NCBI GenBank assembly: GCA_050015675.1
Contig: JBEKAY010000004.1
Coordinates: 62,001 to 126,000 of the forward strand
Reading direction: 5' to 3'
DNA: 64,000 nt
Source of the DNA: Fen-1298 sp050015675
Lineage (GTDB): Bacteria; Bacteroidota; Ignavibacteria; UBA10030
Part shown: positions 8,089 through 17,239 of the stretch, one piece after another
Numbering within the stretch: the stretch's first letter is position 1
How the letters are laid out: every line of letters starts with the position of its first letter
Program-made: the position numbers and the translations under genes
The notes under the pieces: model-generated
The model's input: only the letters and a program-made list of their open reading frames with translations
Told to the model about the DNA's origin: nothing
The model's database searches: none

Positions 8089-9629
8089 TGCTCGGAAGGT
8101 ACATCGCTTCTGATAAGCTTTTGAAATTCAGGATCATCAGTCAGGGAACTCAACTCAAACATCTGCTTGAGCATAGTAGCCAGAGCATGTGCACTCAGAC
8201 CGACATCACGCGCTTGGCCTAACTCACGAATCGACTCATCTTTGTCTCCCATGCGTATGAGACAGCGAGCAAGGCAAATATGGGACCAGACCGCATGGGG
8301 CTGTAATTCTGCAGAAAACGCGAAGAAATTCTTTGCAATTCGCAAATCGTTTGCTTCCAAAGCAGATTGTCCTAATTCGATCAGGTTTGCGAATATATTG
8401 CCGCGAACCCGTTCAAAAACCCGATGCCTCTCCGGCTGATCTTCATCTTCTAGATTTTTACGTAGCTGATGAATGGCATCTCGAACTTGGATTTGCAATT
8501 TCCCTTCATAGTCATTCAATTGTTCATTGGTAAACCACTTTGGTCTCGGTTTACGCAAACTTTCAATTAAGTTGAATATTTTATTCTGTAATCTGTTTTG
8601 CTCATCGAGTTCCCTTTCCTCACATTCCTGTCCATCATTTACCGCGGCACTCTTCTTAAGCATCGCACCGTGCTCGTCGATCTGTTTCGTGTCTGTGAGT
8701 CCTTGGAACAGGCTCGAGGCTTCACTGTAATTTTGCCATGCGAAGTAGGTACTCCCCGAATCCTCCAATGTCTGTGCCCGCTGCATTGTCTTTGCAAATT
8801 CGACAGCAATAAATTGTTCGTCGCGAGGCAGCCGTCCATTTTTTATGGCAACAAGTTGCATCCAGGCGAAAGCTTCCAGCCAAATATCTTTGGGCCCCCA
8901 CTGATGCGGACCATCGAAACGTCTTAAGAAATGCAAGCGCCCAATTGATTCAAGCGTTTTGTCAAGATTTACCATCTCGTTGTAATTGAAATCCGTTAAC
9001 CCTACTATAGAAAAAACCGCGAATCGCTCCTTCGAGGTCGGAGGAAAATCTGTTCCAAATCCTGCCGCATCCAGGATCACGCCTTGTACGCATTGGCACC
9101 TTTGTGCTAATAGTGCTGCCACTCGTGCACCGCCGGAACAGCCGGCGAAGAATATGCAATTATCCTCGATTGACATCCGGGTATGCGTATCCTTCCATAT
9201 GGCCCGTGCAGCCTTTAATTGCGGTTCCCATGGACCATTGCGTGAATTATTTGAGGAAACAATGATAAACCCATAGTGCTCTGCAGCTTCTTGCATTAAC
9301 TCGATCGGGATGTGACCGCGCGCCCCAGGATCGAAGATATAGACGATAGGCCATCGTTTTTCAGGCGAGTATTGCAAGGGAATATAGAAAGCATAACTCT
9401 GTTGAGGTTCCTCTTTGCATTTCATCGAATCTATGATCGCACCGCATCGCAATTTCTGTATCATATCCTCTGGAGCGTTGATTAGAGTCTCAACAGAACA
9501 ATTCTCACTATATGTTATCAAGGATCGAGAAACCAGTAATTGCACAGAACTAATAACAAATAAAATAATAAGGAATAATAGAGAGAGTGGGTTGGTTCTT
9601 TGCATCATGAATTTTTTGAGAACCTTCAT
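8085..9629 (-). CDS. membrane-anchored alpha/beta-hydrolase with C-terminal TPR-like region
   Basis: The product begins with a basic stretch and a hydrophobic segment (about residues 15-35), so it is probably exported or membrane-anchored. Residues about 75-270 resemble a dienelactone-hydrolase/esterase fold: a GARG oxyanion-region turn, nucleophile elbow G-C-S-G-G, and a late His in DGPHQWGP as the likely catalytic base. The C-terminal ~200 residues are helical with one or two TPR-like repeats (LGQSALEANDLRIAKNFF, then LARCLIRMGDKDESIRELGQAR). The frame is open upstream to a TTG at 9740; ATG 9629 is chosen because it puts the hydrophobic segment near the N-terminus, but no strong ribosome-binding site decides it. 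Substrate unknown. Confidence 0.7.
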   Translation of the reverse strand: MKVLKKFMMQRTNPLSLLFLIILFVISSVQLLVSRSLITYSENCSVETLINAPEDMIQKLRCGAIIDSMKCKEEPQQSYAFYIPLQYSPEKRWPIVYIFDPGARGHIPIELMQEAAEHYGFIIVSSNNSRNGPWEPQLKAARAIWKDTHTRMSIEDNCIFFAGCSGGARVAALLAQRCQCVQGVILDAAGFGTDFPPTSKERFAVFSIVGLTDFNYNEMVNLDKTLESIGRLHFLRRFDGPHQWGPKDIWLEAFAWMQLVAIKNGRLPRDEQFIAVEFAKTMQRAQTLEDSGSTYFAWQNYSEASSLFQGLTDTKQIDEHGAMLKKSAAVNDGQECEERELDEQNRLQNKIFNLIESLRKPRPKWFTNEQLNDYEGKLQIQVRDAIHQLRKNLEDEDQPERHRVFERVRGNIFANLIELGQSALEANDLRIAKNFFAFSAELQPHAVWSHICLARCLIRMGDKDESIRELGQARDVGLSAHALATMLKQMFELSSLTDDPEFQKLIRSDVPSEH

Positions 9630-9882
9630 AATTCTATTTATGATAGTATTGTGACTGAAATTAGAATTAATTAGAGAGAAATACAATCGAGATATATTCG
9701 AGGATAAGGTTTTAATAGAATTGAGATCTACTGATGACAATTTTCATTTTATGCATACCCGGAATGAATTATTGTGATTGGAATTCCATATGACTATATT
9801 TTGGGCAAATAACACGAAATTCAATATCTGCCATTTCAGCGGACACTATGAGATATTTAAATAGGAAGGAAACAGCAAGCTC

Positions 9883-10041
9883 ATGAAAGATGATAAACCA
9901 CTTCTGGTACGATGTCCCAATTGCAAACAAATACACGAACCGGATTTTAATGAAACCACGCGCCGTTATGCGTGTCCTATTTGTTCCGCCCCGCTCGATG
10001 CTCAAGTCATCATCGAAAAAAAGAAACGCGGGTTGAAGTAA
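9883..10041 (+). CDS. small zinc-ribbon protein (52 aa)
   Basis: A short gene encoding 52 residues with two CxxC pairs (CPNC at 11-14 and CPIC at 31-34), spaced like a zinc ribbon, and a basic C-terminus (EKKKRGLK). AGGAAGGA lies upstream of the ATG, though 12 nt away. It faces the minus-strand pntB gene and ends just before the pntB terminator. The paired cysteines and uninterrupted frame argue that it is real. Role unknown; such ribbons often bind nucleic acid or protein partners. Confidence 0.65.
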   Translation: MKDDKPLLVRCPNCKQIHEPDFNETTRRYACPICSAPLDAQVIIEKKKRGLK

Positions 10042-10052
10042 TCAATTAGGAA

Positions 10053-10097
10053 GGAAAAAAAATACCTCTCCGACCGCTTATAGCGATCGGAGAGGTT
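10053..10097 (-). terminator. terminator of the pnt operon
   Basis: Hairpin CCTCTCCGA / TCGGAGAGG (10065-10095, with an inner CGC/GCG continuation). On the minus strand it is followed by a run of eight T, 14 bp downstream of the pntB stop. Confidence 0.85.
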
Positions 10098-10110
10098 CAT
10101 AGTGAGAGTC

Positions 10111-11487
10111 TTATGTCTTCTTAAACTCTGCAATCAATTGCTGCAAAACATTCTTTGCATCACCGAATAACATCTTGGTATTTTCCTGGTAGAAGAGCGG
10201 ATTCTCGATACCGGCAAATCCGGTTGCCATTGAGCGCTTCATGACAATCACTGTCCGTGCTTTATCGACATCAATAATCGGCATCCCGTAGATCGGGCTT
10301 CCTTTTTCTGTGCGCGCAGCAGGATTGACAACGTCATTTGCACCAATCACAATAGCAACATCGACCGTATCCATCGTCGGATTGATCACTTCCATCTCTT
10401 GCAATTGATCGTAGGATACATTTGCTTCAGCAAGAAGGACATTCATGTGTCCGGGCATTCGTCCTGCAACAGGGTGAATAGCATATTCAACTTTCGTTCC
10501 GCGTTTTTCCAGTTCATCACTCAATTCGTGTACTGCATGCTGTGCTTGCGCCACTGCCATTCCATATCCTGGAACGATAACCACACGGTCTGCTTGTTCA
10601 AGAATAAATTTTGCATCTTCTACATTAATTTTTGTGATAGGCCGGTCTTCATGGAGTGTCGATGTGTCAACTTGTGCAGAACCGACAGCACCAAAGAGTA
10701 CGTTTGCGAATGACCGGTTCATCGCTTTGCTCATAATGATGGAAAGAATAAATCCTGATGATCCATCCAATGAACCGGCGATGATCAGCACTTTGTTGTT
10801 GATGGCAAATCCCGTCGCTGCAGCGGCAAGTCCGGCATACGAATTCATCAGCGATAAAACCACCGGCATATCTGCTCCTCCAATAGGCATAACAATAAAA
10901 ATGCCGATCAGAAATGAGAGTGCAATCATTGCGCCGAAGACGAGAGCATTTTGAGGGAAGAAAAGGAGATAGACGAACATTCCAATTGTTATAAAGAAGA
11001 GCGAGATGTTAACGAAGTTTTGACCTTTGTATGTCATAGGTTCGCTTCTCAACACTCCCTGCAGTTTTCCGAATGCCATCAAACTGCCTGTAACCGTAAG
11101 CGAACCGAAGAGCACTTCAAATCCTAACGCTCCCATAAGTCCGCTGGTAATTTCAGATCCCTTAACGACGAATTCATTTATGCCGACAAGTACTGCGGCA
11201 AGGGCGCCGAAGGCATGCGAGATTGCGATTCGTTGAGGCATTGCTGTCATCGGCATGAAGATTGCCATTGCGGTGCCGATCACTGAACCAATCACAAGAC
11301 CGATGAGTATCCATTGCCATGTCACAATATTTTGACCGAGCAATGTCCCGACGACTGCCATCAACATGCCAATTTCTGCATAATGCATACCGCGGCGCGC
11401 GGATTCTGGATGACCGAGTCCCTTCAATCCCATGATAAAGAGGACGGAAGCGATGATGTATGTAATTTCGAGCGGATAGTTAATCAT
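10111..11487 (-). CDS. pntB: NAD(P) transhydrogenase subunit beta
   Basis: Integral membrane subunit of the proton-translocating transhydrogenase. It provides most of the membrane channel and the NADP(H)-binding domain III; the complex makes NADPH from NADH using proton-motive force. The 458-aa product (family ~460) has about nine hydrophobic segments over residues 1-250. The soluble domain carries VPGYGMAVAQAQ (NADP-binding), the GANDVVNPAA loop and KRSMATGFAGI. It overlaps the preceding alpha2 gene by 4 bp (ATGA), so translation is probably coupled. It is the last gene of a three-gene operon and is followed by a terminator. Confidence 0.95.
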   Translation of the reverse strand: MINYPLEITYIIASVLFIMGLKGLGHPESARRGMHYAEIGMLMAVVGTLLGQNIVTWQWILIGLVIGSVIGTAMAIFMPMTAMPQRIAISHAFGALAAVLVGINEFVVKGSEITSGLMGALGFEVLFGSLTVTGSLMAFGKLQGVLRSEPMTYKGQNFVNISLFFITIGMFVYLLFFPQNALVFGAMIALSFLIGIFIVMPIGGADMPVVLSLMNSYAGLAAAATGFAINNKVLIIAGSLDGSSGFILSIIMSKAMNRSFANVLFGAVGSAQVDTSTLHEDRPITKINVEDAKFILEQADRVVIVPGYGMAVAQAQHAVHELSDELEKRGTKVEYAIHPVAGRMPGHMNVLLAEANVSYDQLQEMEVINPTMDTVDVAIVIGANDVVNPAARTEKGSPIYGMPIIDVDKARTVIVMKRSMATGFAGIENPLFYQENTKMLFGDAKNVLQQLIAEFKKT

Positions 11488-11774
11488 TGCTGTTTCCGCT
11501 CCTTCCGTTTGAACATTTTCAACATTCGTTCGGTGATCATAAATCCGCCAACGACGTTGATCGTAGCGGCTGTCACGGCGACGAGTCCGAGCATTTGACT
11601 GACAAACTGATCGCTTCCAGCGGCGACGAGCGAACCGACGAGCGAAATTCCGGAGATAGCATTGGTTGCGGACATCAACGGCGTATGCAGTGTCGGTGTC
11701 ACGCGTTTGATAACCTCAAAGCCTACGAACCCGGCAAGGATGAGTATATAGAATGATTCAATGAGGGGGAACAT
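11484..11774 (-). CDS. pntAB: NAD(P) transhydrogenase subunit alpha 2 (membrane part)
   Basis: A 96-aa membrane protein with three hydrophobic segments. It corresponds to the C-terminal membrane domain of the single-chain PntA of enterobacteria. The central VTPTLHTPLMSATNAISG and GGFMITERMLKMF motifs are characteristic. It is encoded separately from the soluble alpha 1 part, the split arrangement seen in many bacteria. It starts 6 bp after the alpha 1 stop and overlaps pntB by 4 bp. Confidence 0.93.
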   Translation of the reverse strand: MFPLIESFYILILAGFVGFEVIKRVTPTLHTPLMSATNAISGISLVGSLVAAGSDQFVSQMLGLVAVTAATINVVGGFMITERMLKMFKRKERKQQ

Positions 11775-11780
11775 AACGTG

Positions 11781-12932
11781 TTATCCTTTGTGAGATTTCT
11801 TTTCTTTAGTGTGTGGCGCAAAATTGGGATGTACTATAGCACCACCGTGTGTAATCAAACATCCCTTGATGATATCGTCGTCGAGCTTTAGTTCAAATTC
11901 CTTTTTCTCTTTATTCCAAAACTCATCAAGGAGATTTGTGAGATTGTTGGCATACATTTGACTGGCATTCATTGCCACGCGAGCCGGCATATTTGCCAAG
12001 CCGATAATCTTGACGCCGTTTTTGTCGATGATTTTATCGAGAATTGCACCTTCAACGTTCCCGCCTGTTTCAATGGCGAGATCGATAACAACGGAACCCG
12101 GCTTCATTGCTGCAATCATATCTTTCGTAACTATGACTGGAGCTTTACGCCCGAAGACTTGTGCTGTCGTAATGACAATATCTGACTGTGCGCAATATTG
12201 TTTCATAACGTCTCGCTGCTTTTTCAACTGCTCTTTCGTTAATGCTTTCGCATATCCTTGAGCAGTTTGTCCGGTTTCACCGAGGTCGACTTCAACAAAT
12301 TTAGCACCGAGCGAAAGAACATCGTTTTTTGCAATAGGACGGGTGTCGAACGCATCTACTTTTGCACCGAGACGCCGCGCAGTTGCAATCGCTTGCAATC
12401 CTGCGACGCCAGCGCCGATGATAAACACTTTCGATGGTTGTAATGTGCCGGCAGGTGTCATCATCATCGGAAAAATCTTGTGCAAATTATCTGCTGCGAG
12501 AATCACCGCGGCATATCCCGCAAGACTTGCCTGCGAACTCAACGCGTCCATTTTCTGTGCGCGTGTCGAGCGCGGAATCATTTCTATCGATATTGCAGAA
12601 ATTTTCTGTTTCGCAAGAGCTGCAAGAAGTTTGGGTTTGTTAAATGGATCGAGATAACTGACTTGAATCGCTCCCTCTTTCAGAGAGGATACTTCTTTTA
12701 CATCAGGTTTGCGCAAGCGTAAGATGATATTTCCTGACGCCAGAAGTTTTTTACGATTCTTCTCGATGGAGGCGCCGGCTTTTTTATAATCTTCATCTGA
12801 AATGCCAAGTGCAGCGCCGAGTCCGGATTCGATGATAATCTTTGCGCCTTTTTTAACAAGCTTATCAACGTTCTGCGGTAGCATCGCGACACGCAGCTCG
12901 GATGAAGTTTCTTTTGGAATTATTATCTTCAT
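11781..12932 (-). CDS. pntA: NAD(P) transhydrogenase subunit alpha 1
   Basis: Soluble NAD(H)-binding domain I of transhydrogenase, related to alanine dehydrogenase; 383 aa. It begins MKIIIPKETSSELRVAMLP, carries the Rossmann motif GAGVAGLQAIATARRLGA near residue 172, and then the AMKPGSVVIDLAIETGGNVE stretch. First gene of the pntA1-pntA2-pntB operon. It has no C-terminal membrane part, which is supplied by the next gene. Confidence 0.95.
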   Translation of the reverse strand: MKIIIPKETSSELRVAMLPQNVDKLVKKGAKIIIESGLGAALGISDEDYKKAGASIEKNRKKLLASGNIILRLRKPDVKEVSSLKEGAIQVSYLDPFNKPKLLAALAKQKISAISIEMIPRSTRAQKMDALSSQASLAGYAAVILAADNLHKIFPMMMTPAGTLQPSKVFIIGAGVAGLQAIATARRLGAKVDAFDTRPIAKNDVLSLGAKFVEVDLGETGQTAQGYAKALTKEQLKKQRDVMKQYCAQSDIVITTAQVFGRKAPVIVTKDMIAAMKPGSVVIDLAIETGGNVEGAILDKIIDKNGVKIIGLANMPARVAMNASQMYANNLTNLLDEFWNKEKKEFELKLDDDIIKGCLITHGGAIVHPNFAPHTKEKKSHKG

Positions 12933-13270
12933 AGTTTATTCTTCTTTGATTTTTGGATATAGCAAATTCCGAAAATTTTGCTTGAAAATCTACTATTTTA
13001 GCCACTGTGCTTAGAATGAACGCATTTTATGAGGGTAAACGAGTAATCTTAATGGTCCATAATTTTGAATAGGTGAAGAGTAATGATGAAAAAAAAACTT
13101 CTCTATTACTAGTGAGAACCTTGGTTAGTGTCATTTCGAATATGTATTATTGCATTTTATGGAATGTGTTGTATGTAAAATATTTTATGACTGCACTCCA
13201 CTCTCCCCCTCATAGGGGGAGATTTAGAGGGGATCATAATACAAGATCACTTTTTGGAAACGGTACCAGT
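12933..13270. other. 338-bp intergenic region with one GC-rich hairpin
   Basis: Lies between the pntA start and the 3' end of the SPOUT gene, both on the minus strand. It holds TCTCCCCC-tcata-GGGGGAGA (13202-13222), a perfect 8-bp stem followed by tttagagggga. This looks like the C-run/G-run intergenic palindromes scattered in many Bacteroidota genomes. The long plus-strand frame that crosses this region has no family resemblance. No clear promoter is visible. Confidence 0.45.
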
Positions 13271-13807
13271 TTATCTCATCCTCCAAAGTCTTGCAAGTTC
13301 AAATACTGCAATTCCGTACGCCACTGCTACATTCAACGATTGTTTGACACCATACATCGGAATCTCTATCGCCAAATCGCAAAGTTCAATAACTTCTTTC
13401 GATATGCCGGTTATCTCGTTACCAATAATAAGGCAAATAGGAAAATCGGCGATCTTGATATCGTTGTAATGAATGCTCTTATCAGTCAACTCTAAACAAC
13501 AAATCTTATACCCTCGTTCCTTGAGACTTTGGATAGTCTCGGTTGGATGCTTTGTGCATTCCCACGGAACACTCTTTGTAGAGCCAAGCGCTGTCTTTTC
13601 GATTTCTTTGCGCGGCGGGTGCGGTGTATATCCGGTGAGTATGAGCTTCTCAATCATCGCACCATCGGATGTGCGAAAGATGGAACCGACATTGTATAAA
13701 CTCCGGACATTATCTACCAGAACAATCAAGGGAATGCGTGAAGCATTTTCAACTTGATCTTCCGGTACACGTTTAGTGGAAATTTCGGCATGTGTTAGTT
13801 TTCTCAT
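13271..13807 (-). CDS. TrmH/SpoU-family RNA methyltransferase
   Basis: SPOUT-class SAM-dependent 2'-O-ribose methyltransferase acting on tRNA or rRNA; 178 aa. The three family motifs are present: NVRSLYNVGSIFRTSDG (motif 1, Asn and Arg), IIGNEITGIS (motif 2) and IPMYGVKQSLNVAVAYGI (motif 3, knot). ATG 13807 is preferred; a longer frame from 13903 would add a spurious hydrophobic leader. No N-terminal RNA-binding extension is present, so this is a minimal, TrmL/TrmH-like form whose target nucleotide cannot be read from sequence. It stands alone, divergent from the M23 peptidase gene. Confidence 0.88.
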   Translation of the reverse strand: MRKLTHAEISTKRVPEDQVENASRIPLIVLVDNVRSLYNVGSIFRTSDGAMIEKLILTGYTPHPPRKEIEKTALGSTKSVPWECTKHPTETIQSLKERGYKICCLELTDKSIHYNDIKIADFPICLIIGNEITGISKEVIELCDLAIEIPMYGVKQSLNVAVAYGIAVFELARLWRMR

Positions 13808-13962
13808 AGTAAAAGATAGGCAAAAAAGGATGGAAAATAAAAAGTAAGTGTTCATTGGGCAGTGTTTCAGTTTACTGTGGCAGGACTTGTGAAACTGTGT
13901 CAAACCTCTAAAAAGGAATATGTCACTTAACTCACTGTTCGAATCTTCGAGTGAAGAAAATT

Positions 13963-13990
13963 TTGACTTTCAGCCTTTTTTTGCTATACT
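13963..13990 (+). promoter_or_regulatory. probable promoter of the M23-bactofilin-atp cluster
   Basis: TTGACT (13963-13968), 16-bp spacer, TATACT (13985-13990), 43 bp before the start of the M23 peptidase gene. It is the closest match to a housekeeping sigma-70 promoter in the window. Confidence 0.6.
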
Positions 13991-14032
13991 TTATACTCAA
14001 ATGAATCACATTTGAAGTAAAGGTTGAAGCTT

Positions 14033-14923
14033 TTGGCAGCAGAAGGTCAGCATCATAGTTCAAAAAAGAACCGTTTCACCATTGTTTTGGTGCCGGATGA
14101 AGATGCCGGTAAAGCGAAAAACTTCAGGTTAGCACCCTGGCAATTTGTAACGGGATTAATAACATTTGCAGCGATAGCGGTTGTGTTCGTACTGCTCATT
14201 CTCATTTATACACCAGTAGGTGAGGTCTTCCCATTATCAAACCCAGGGCTTGAAAATAAATATGGCAAAGAATTGATTTCACTAAATCAACGAATGACGA
14301 GTTTGATGGAACAACTTGTTGAGTTACGAACTTACAACATTAAACTACGGCGGGCGATGGGTGAAAATGTAGTGATTTCTGATTCTGGAATCGTGAAAAT
14401 TGTACAAAAAACTGATAGGATAGAAAAGAATAAGGTCGGCAGGGAAGAACAAATGGTTGCAAAAGTCCAGCCATTATTGAGTCCAGAACAGCAGATAATA
14501 CCTTCTCGGCCTGTGAAGTTTGAAACAGATGCAAGAATTACGGTTTCGTTCCCAGCTATTCTTCCAACCGAAGGATTTATAACGAGGGGATTTGAACCGG
14601 AACACAATCATTTCGGTTTGGATATTGCCGGAAAGATGGGAAATTTAATTGTTGCAGCAGCAGATGGAAATATCGTCTTTTCTGGTTGGACGTATGATGA
14701 TGGCTATATCGTGATTGTTTCTCATGCGAGCGGTTTTATGAGCTTTTACAAACACAATCAATCGTTGCTGAAATCTTCAGGTTCGTTTGTGCGGCGCGGC
14801 GAACCGATTGCAACACTCGGTAATTCTGGAACAACGAGTTCTGGTCCACATCTGCATTTTGAGATTTGGAAAGATGGAGTTCCGGTAGATCCATCTCTCT
14901 ATATGATAAATTTTTATCTCTAA
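14033..14923 (+). CDS. M23-family metallopeptidase (membrane-anchored)
   Basis: Cell-wall endopeptidase or its regulator. A short cytoplasmic N-terminus precedes one membrane segment (about residues 40-62). A helical/coiled-coil region (about 80-130) follows, then a LytM/M23 domain (about 185-290). The zinc-site motifs are HFGLDIAG (HxxxD) and GPHLHFEIW (HxH), so the site appears intact. Start choice: AAAGG at 14019-14023 is 9 nt before TTG 14033, which fits better than TTG 14024 directly abutting it. It is followed 10 bp later by a bactofilin gene, a pairing seen in many bacteria where bactofilins position M23 enzymes for shape control. Confidence 0.88.
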   Translation: MAAEGQHHSSKKNRFTIVLVPDEDAGKAKNFRLAPWQFVTGLITFAAIAVVFVLLILIYTPVGEVFPLSNPGLENKYGKELISLNQRMTSLMEQLVELRTYNIKLRRAMGENVVISDSGIVKIVQKTDRIEKNKVGREEQMVAKVQPLLSPEQQIIPSRPVKFETDARITVSFPAILPTEGFITRGFEPEHNHFGLDIAGKMGNLIVAAADGNIVFSGWTYDDGYIVIVSHASGFMSFYKHNQSLLKSSGSFVRRGEPIATLGNSGTTSSGPHLHFEIWKDGVPVDPSLYMINFYL

Positions 14924-14932
14924 AGGTGACGC

Positions 14933-15298
14933 GTGTCTACAAAATTTGACCCTGTGAAAGAAATGAATATCATCGGCGCTGGAACGGTTGTTGAAGGAAA
15001 GATTCGGAGCCAAGGGAATGTGCGCGTTGATGGAAAGTTGATCGGTGAGGTAACGGCGAGTGAATCGCTTTCAGTAGGCGTAACCGGTGAAATTGAAGGA
15101 AATGTTACGGCAAAGAATGTCACTATTGGTGGAAAAGTGCGCGGTACCATTAGTGCGTCAGAGAAAATTGTGTTTGAAGGAAAATCGGTTATCCGAGGCG
15201 ATATAAGAGCCACCCGTCTTATTGTTGACGAAGGATCGATCTTTGATGGCAGAGTTTCAATGACCGAAAAAGTTCCGATATACGAAGTGAAGCATTAA
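14933..15298 (+). CDS. bactofilin
   Basis: Cytoskeletal protein of the bactofilin (DUF583) family; 121 aa, typical length. It shows the right-handed beta-helix pattern of short Gly/Val-rich repeats (GTVVEGKIRSQGNVRVDG, GEIEGNVTAKNVTIGGKVRG). Starts at GTG 14933 with AGGTGACGC just upstream. Bactofilins polymerise without nucleotides and scaffold cell-wall enzymes. The adjacent upstream M23 peptidase is the probable partner. Confidence 0.93.
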   Translation: MSTKFDPVKEMNIIGAGTVVEGKIRSQGNVRVDGKLIGEVTASESLSVGVTGEIEGNVTAKNVTIGGKVRGTISASEKIVFEGKSVIRGDIRATRLIVDEGSIFDGRVSMTEKVPIYEVKH

Positions 15299-15330
15299 TT
15301 TGGAATGACTGCGGAGAACAGGGACACAAA

Positions 15331-15627
15331 ATGAGCTCTGAACCTCCAAGTGATAACTCAGAAAACGAAAAGAAAAAAAGCGATATCCAAAGTATTTATA
15401 GAGAATATGGGCAGTACCTCACACTTGGATTTCAATTAGCTGCCGCGATCGTTGTTTTCTTTTTCCTTGGTGATTGGATCGATAAGCGATACGGAATTGC
15501 ACCGGTCGGAAAGTTGGTAGGAACATTGATAGGAATGGTTGGAGGATTTATTAAATTCTTTAAATCTGTTACATCAATGATTGCAGATCAAGATCGAATA
15601 CAAAAAAGTAATAAGCATGAAGATTGA
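15331..15627 (+). CDS. AtpZ/AtpI-family F0F1-ATPase accessory subunit
   Basis: A 98-aa protein with a charged N-terminus and two hydrophobic helices (about residues 32-50 and 60-85). The spacing and sequence (GFQLAAAIVVFFFLGDWIDKRYG, GTLIGMVGGFIKFF) match AtpZ/AtpI-type proteins encoded at the start of ATP synthase operons. These aid c-ring assembly or Mg/Ca transport. First gene of the atp cluster proper. It overlaps the next gene by 11 bp. Confidence 0.82.
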   Translation: MSSEPPSDNSENEKKKSDIQSIYREYGQYLTLGFQLAAAIVVFFFLGDWIDKRYGIAPVGKLVGTLIGMVGGFIKFFKSVTSMIADQDRIQKSNKHED

Positions 15628-16000
15628 TTGGTCATTTTTACGTTTAGTATTTTTTTGTTTTGCTTGTACAGCCGTACTGACGTATTATCCGATTTCAGAA
15701 TTTGCCACTGCAGATGTGATGAATAGCATTATAGCCGGCGGTGTTATGAGCCTTGCAAATTTGCTGTTGGGGTATTTGGCAATTGAAGCATCGTTTGAAC
15801 GATCCCACACGACTTTTTTAAAATACGTGTTAGGCGGAATGGTTGGGCGATTGATGCTTATGTGGGGAACTTTTTTATTGCTCACTTGGGTTTTCGGATT
15901 CCATGCGGCATCGCTGATGCTCACATTACTATTTTTCTATGCGATGAATTTAGGATTAGAAATTTATTATCTTCAGAAAAGAGTTACTACAAAAAAATAG
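15617..16000 (+). CDS. small membrane protein of the atp operon (AtpI-like)
   Basis: A 127-aa protein with four hydrophobic segments, located between the AtpZ-like gene and atpB. Position, size and topology match the second AtpI-type protein of FCB-group ATP synthase operons; the sequence itself has no signature I can name. ATG 15617 overlaps the upstream gene by 11 bp; an in-frame ATG at 15581 would deepen the overlap and lacks support. Confidence 0.65.
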   Translation: MKIDWSFLRLVFFCFACTAVLTYYPISEFATADVMNSIIAGGVMSLANLLLGYLAIEASFERSHTTFLKYVLGGMVGRLMLMWGTFLLLTWVFGFHAASLMLTLLFFYAMNLGLEIYYLQKRVTTKK

Positions 16001-16012
16001 ATTGAGAAAGCA

Positions 16013-16936
16013 TTGATCTTCGAGAATCCAATAGTGCATGATACACTTCAGCATGTGGCTACGGTGGTTGCCGATAGTACCAGACAGGTTATAGGTCATG
16101 AAGCATCCGGACATGGTGAGACATTCAATTTTCAACATCTTTTAGATCATGTCAAAGACTCGCGTACAATTGAACTTCCGGGTTTTCATATTGAATTACC
16201 CGAATTACCGCCAGTTCATTTAGGCAGCTTCATGCTTGATCTTTCACCGACGAAGCACGTTTTTTTTCTCCTGCTTTGTGCTCTTCTTCTGATTATCGGA
16301 GCAGTCTTATCTGCGCGAGTATATCGTAAAACTCTCGTTCCTCATGGATTTGCTAATCTTATGGAAATGCTCATAGTATTTGTTCGCGATGAAGTCGTTC
16401 TTCCCAATATGGGACCTGGAGGCATGAGGTATATTCCCTATCTCTTGACAACCTTTTTCTACATTCTTTTCATGAATTTGATCGGATTGATCCCCTATGG
16501 TGCAACACCAACGGGGAATATCATGGTCACGGCAGGATTAGCAACGGTCGCTTTTTTTATGATTCAGATTTCAGCTATCCGCGCTCAGGGTCTAAAAAAC
16601 TATCTTTTGCATTTAACAGGAGGCGTACACTGGGGTTTATGGATTATTATGATCCCCATCGAAATTTTAGGACTATTTACAAAACCGTTTGCACTTTGTA
16701 TCCGTCTTTTTGCAAATATGAGTGCAGGCCATATTGTTATTCTCTCGCTTATCGGTCTCATTTTTATGTTTCAATCGATTGCTGTTGCTCCGGTTTCAGT
16801 CTTGTTTGCATTATTCATTAATATGTTGGAGTTGTTTGTAGCTGTTTTGCAGGCATATATATTTACTATGCTGACTGCAGTGTTTATGGGATTTGGACTA
16901 CAGGCAGCACATGAAAGTCATGAAAAAAATCATTAG
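16013..16936 (+). CDS. atpB: ATP synthase F0 subunit a
   Basis: Membrane stator subunit that forms the two proton half-channels against the c-ring. The 307-aa product has a ~70-residue His-rich N-terminal extension. At least five hydrophobic helices follow, and the essential Arg is R231 in LCIRLFANMSAGH. Starts with TTG at 16013 after GAGAAAG. The N-terminal extension is longer than in E. coli (271 aa total). Confidence 0.94.
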   Translation: MIFENPIVHDTLQHVATVVADSTRQVIGHEASGHGETFNFQHLLDHVKDSRTIELPGFHIELPELPPVHLGSFMLDLSPTKHVFFLLLCALLLIIGAVLSARVYRKTLVPHGFANLMEMLIVFVRDEVVLPNMGPGGMRYIPYLLTTFFYILFMNLIGLIPYGATPTGNIMVTAGLATVAFFMIQISAIRAQGLKNYLLHLTGGVHWGLWIIMIPIEILGLFTKPFALCIRLFANMSAGHIVILSLIGLIFMFQSIAVAPVSVLFALFINMLELFVAVLQAYIFTMLTAVFMGFGLQAAHESHEKNH

Positions 16937-16993
16937 GTATTTTTTTAAATCACGCAAATAACATATTCATTTCAATTACAGGAGAATTCTATA

Positions 16994-17224
16994 ATGGGAA
17001 TAAACGCTATTGCACATCTCGCTGCCGGGTTAGGCGCAGGACTTATTATTCTCGGTGCATCTTATGGTATTGGTAAACTTGCTGCTGCCACAATGGAAGC
17101 AAGCGGCCGTCAACCTGAAGTTGCTCCGCAAGTTCGAACTGCTATGATTATTTCTGCAGCGCTTATTGAAGGCGTCACGTTTTTTGCTCTCGTCATTTGT
17201 ATGGTGCTCGCAATTAAATCATAA
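16994..17224 (+). CDS. atpE: ATP synthase F0 subunit c
   Basis: A 76-aa proteolipid with two hydrophobic helices and the polar loop R39-Q40-P41. The carboxylate for ion translocation is E59 (AALIEGVTFFALV). The Na+-type ligand pattern around it (Gln in helix 1, Ser after Glu) is not evident, so it is probably proton-coupled. Helix 1 has GLGAGL, the usual Gly packing motif. AGGAG lies upstream of ATG 16994. Confidence 0.95.
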   Translation: MGINAIAHLAAGLGAGLIILGASYGIGKLAAATMEASGRQPEVAPQVRTAMIISAALIEGVTFFALVICMVLAIKS

Positions 17225-17239
17225 TTTGAGGTTGAGTAT

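Noticed and set aside
13073..13495. 140-codon plus-strand frame
   Set aside because: Overlaps the SPOUT methyltransferase in antisense and crosses a GC-rich hairpin; no motif.
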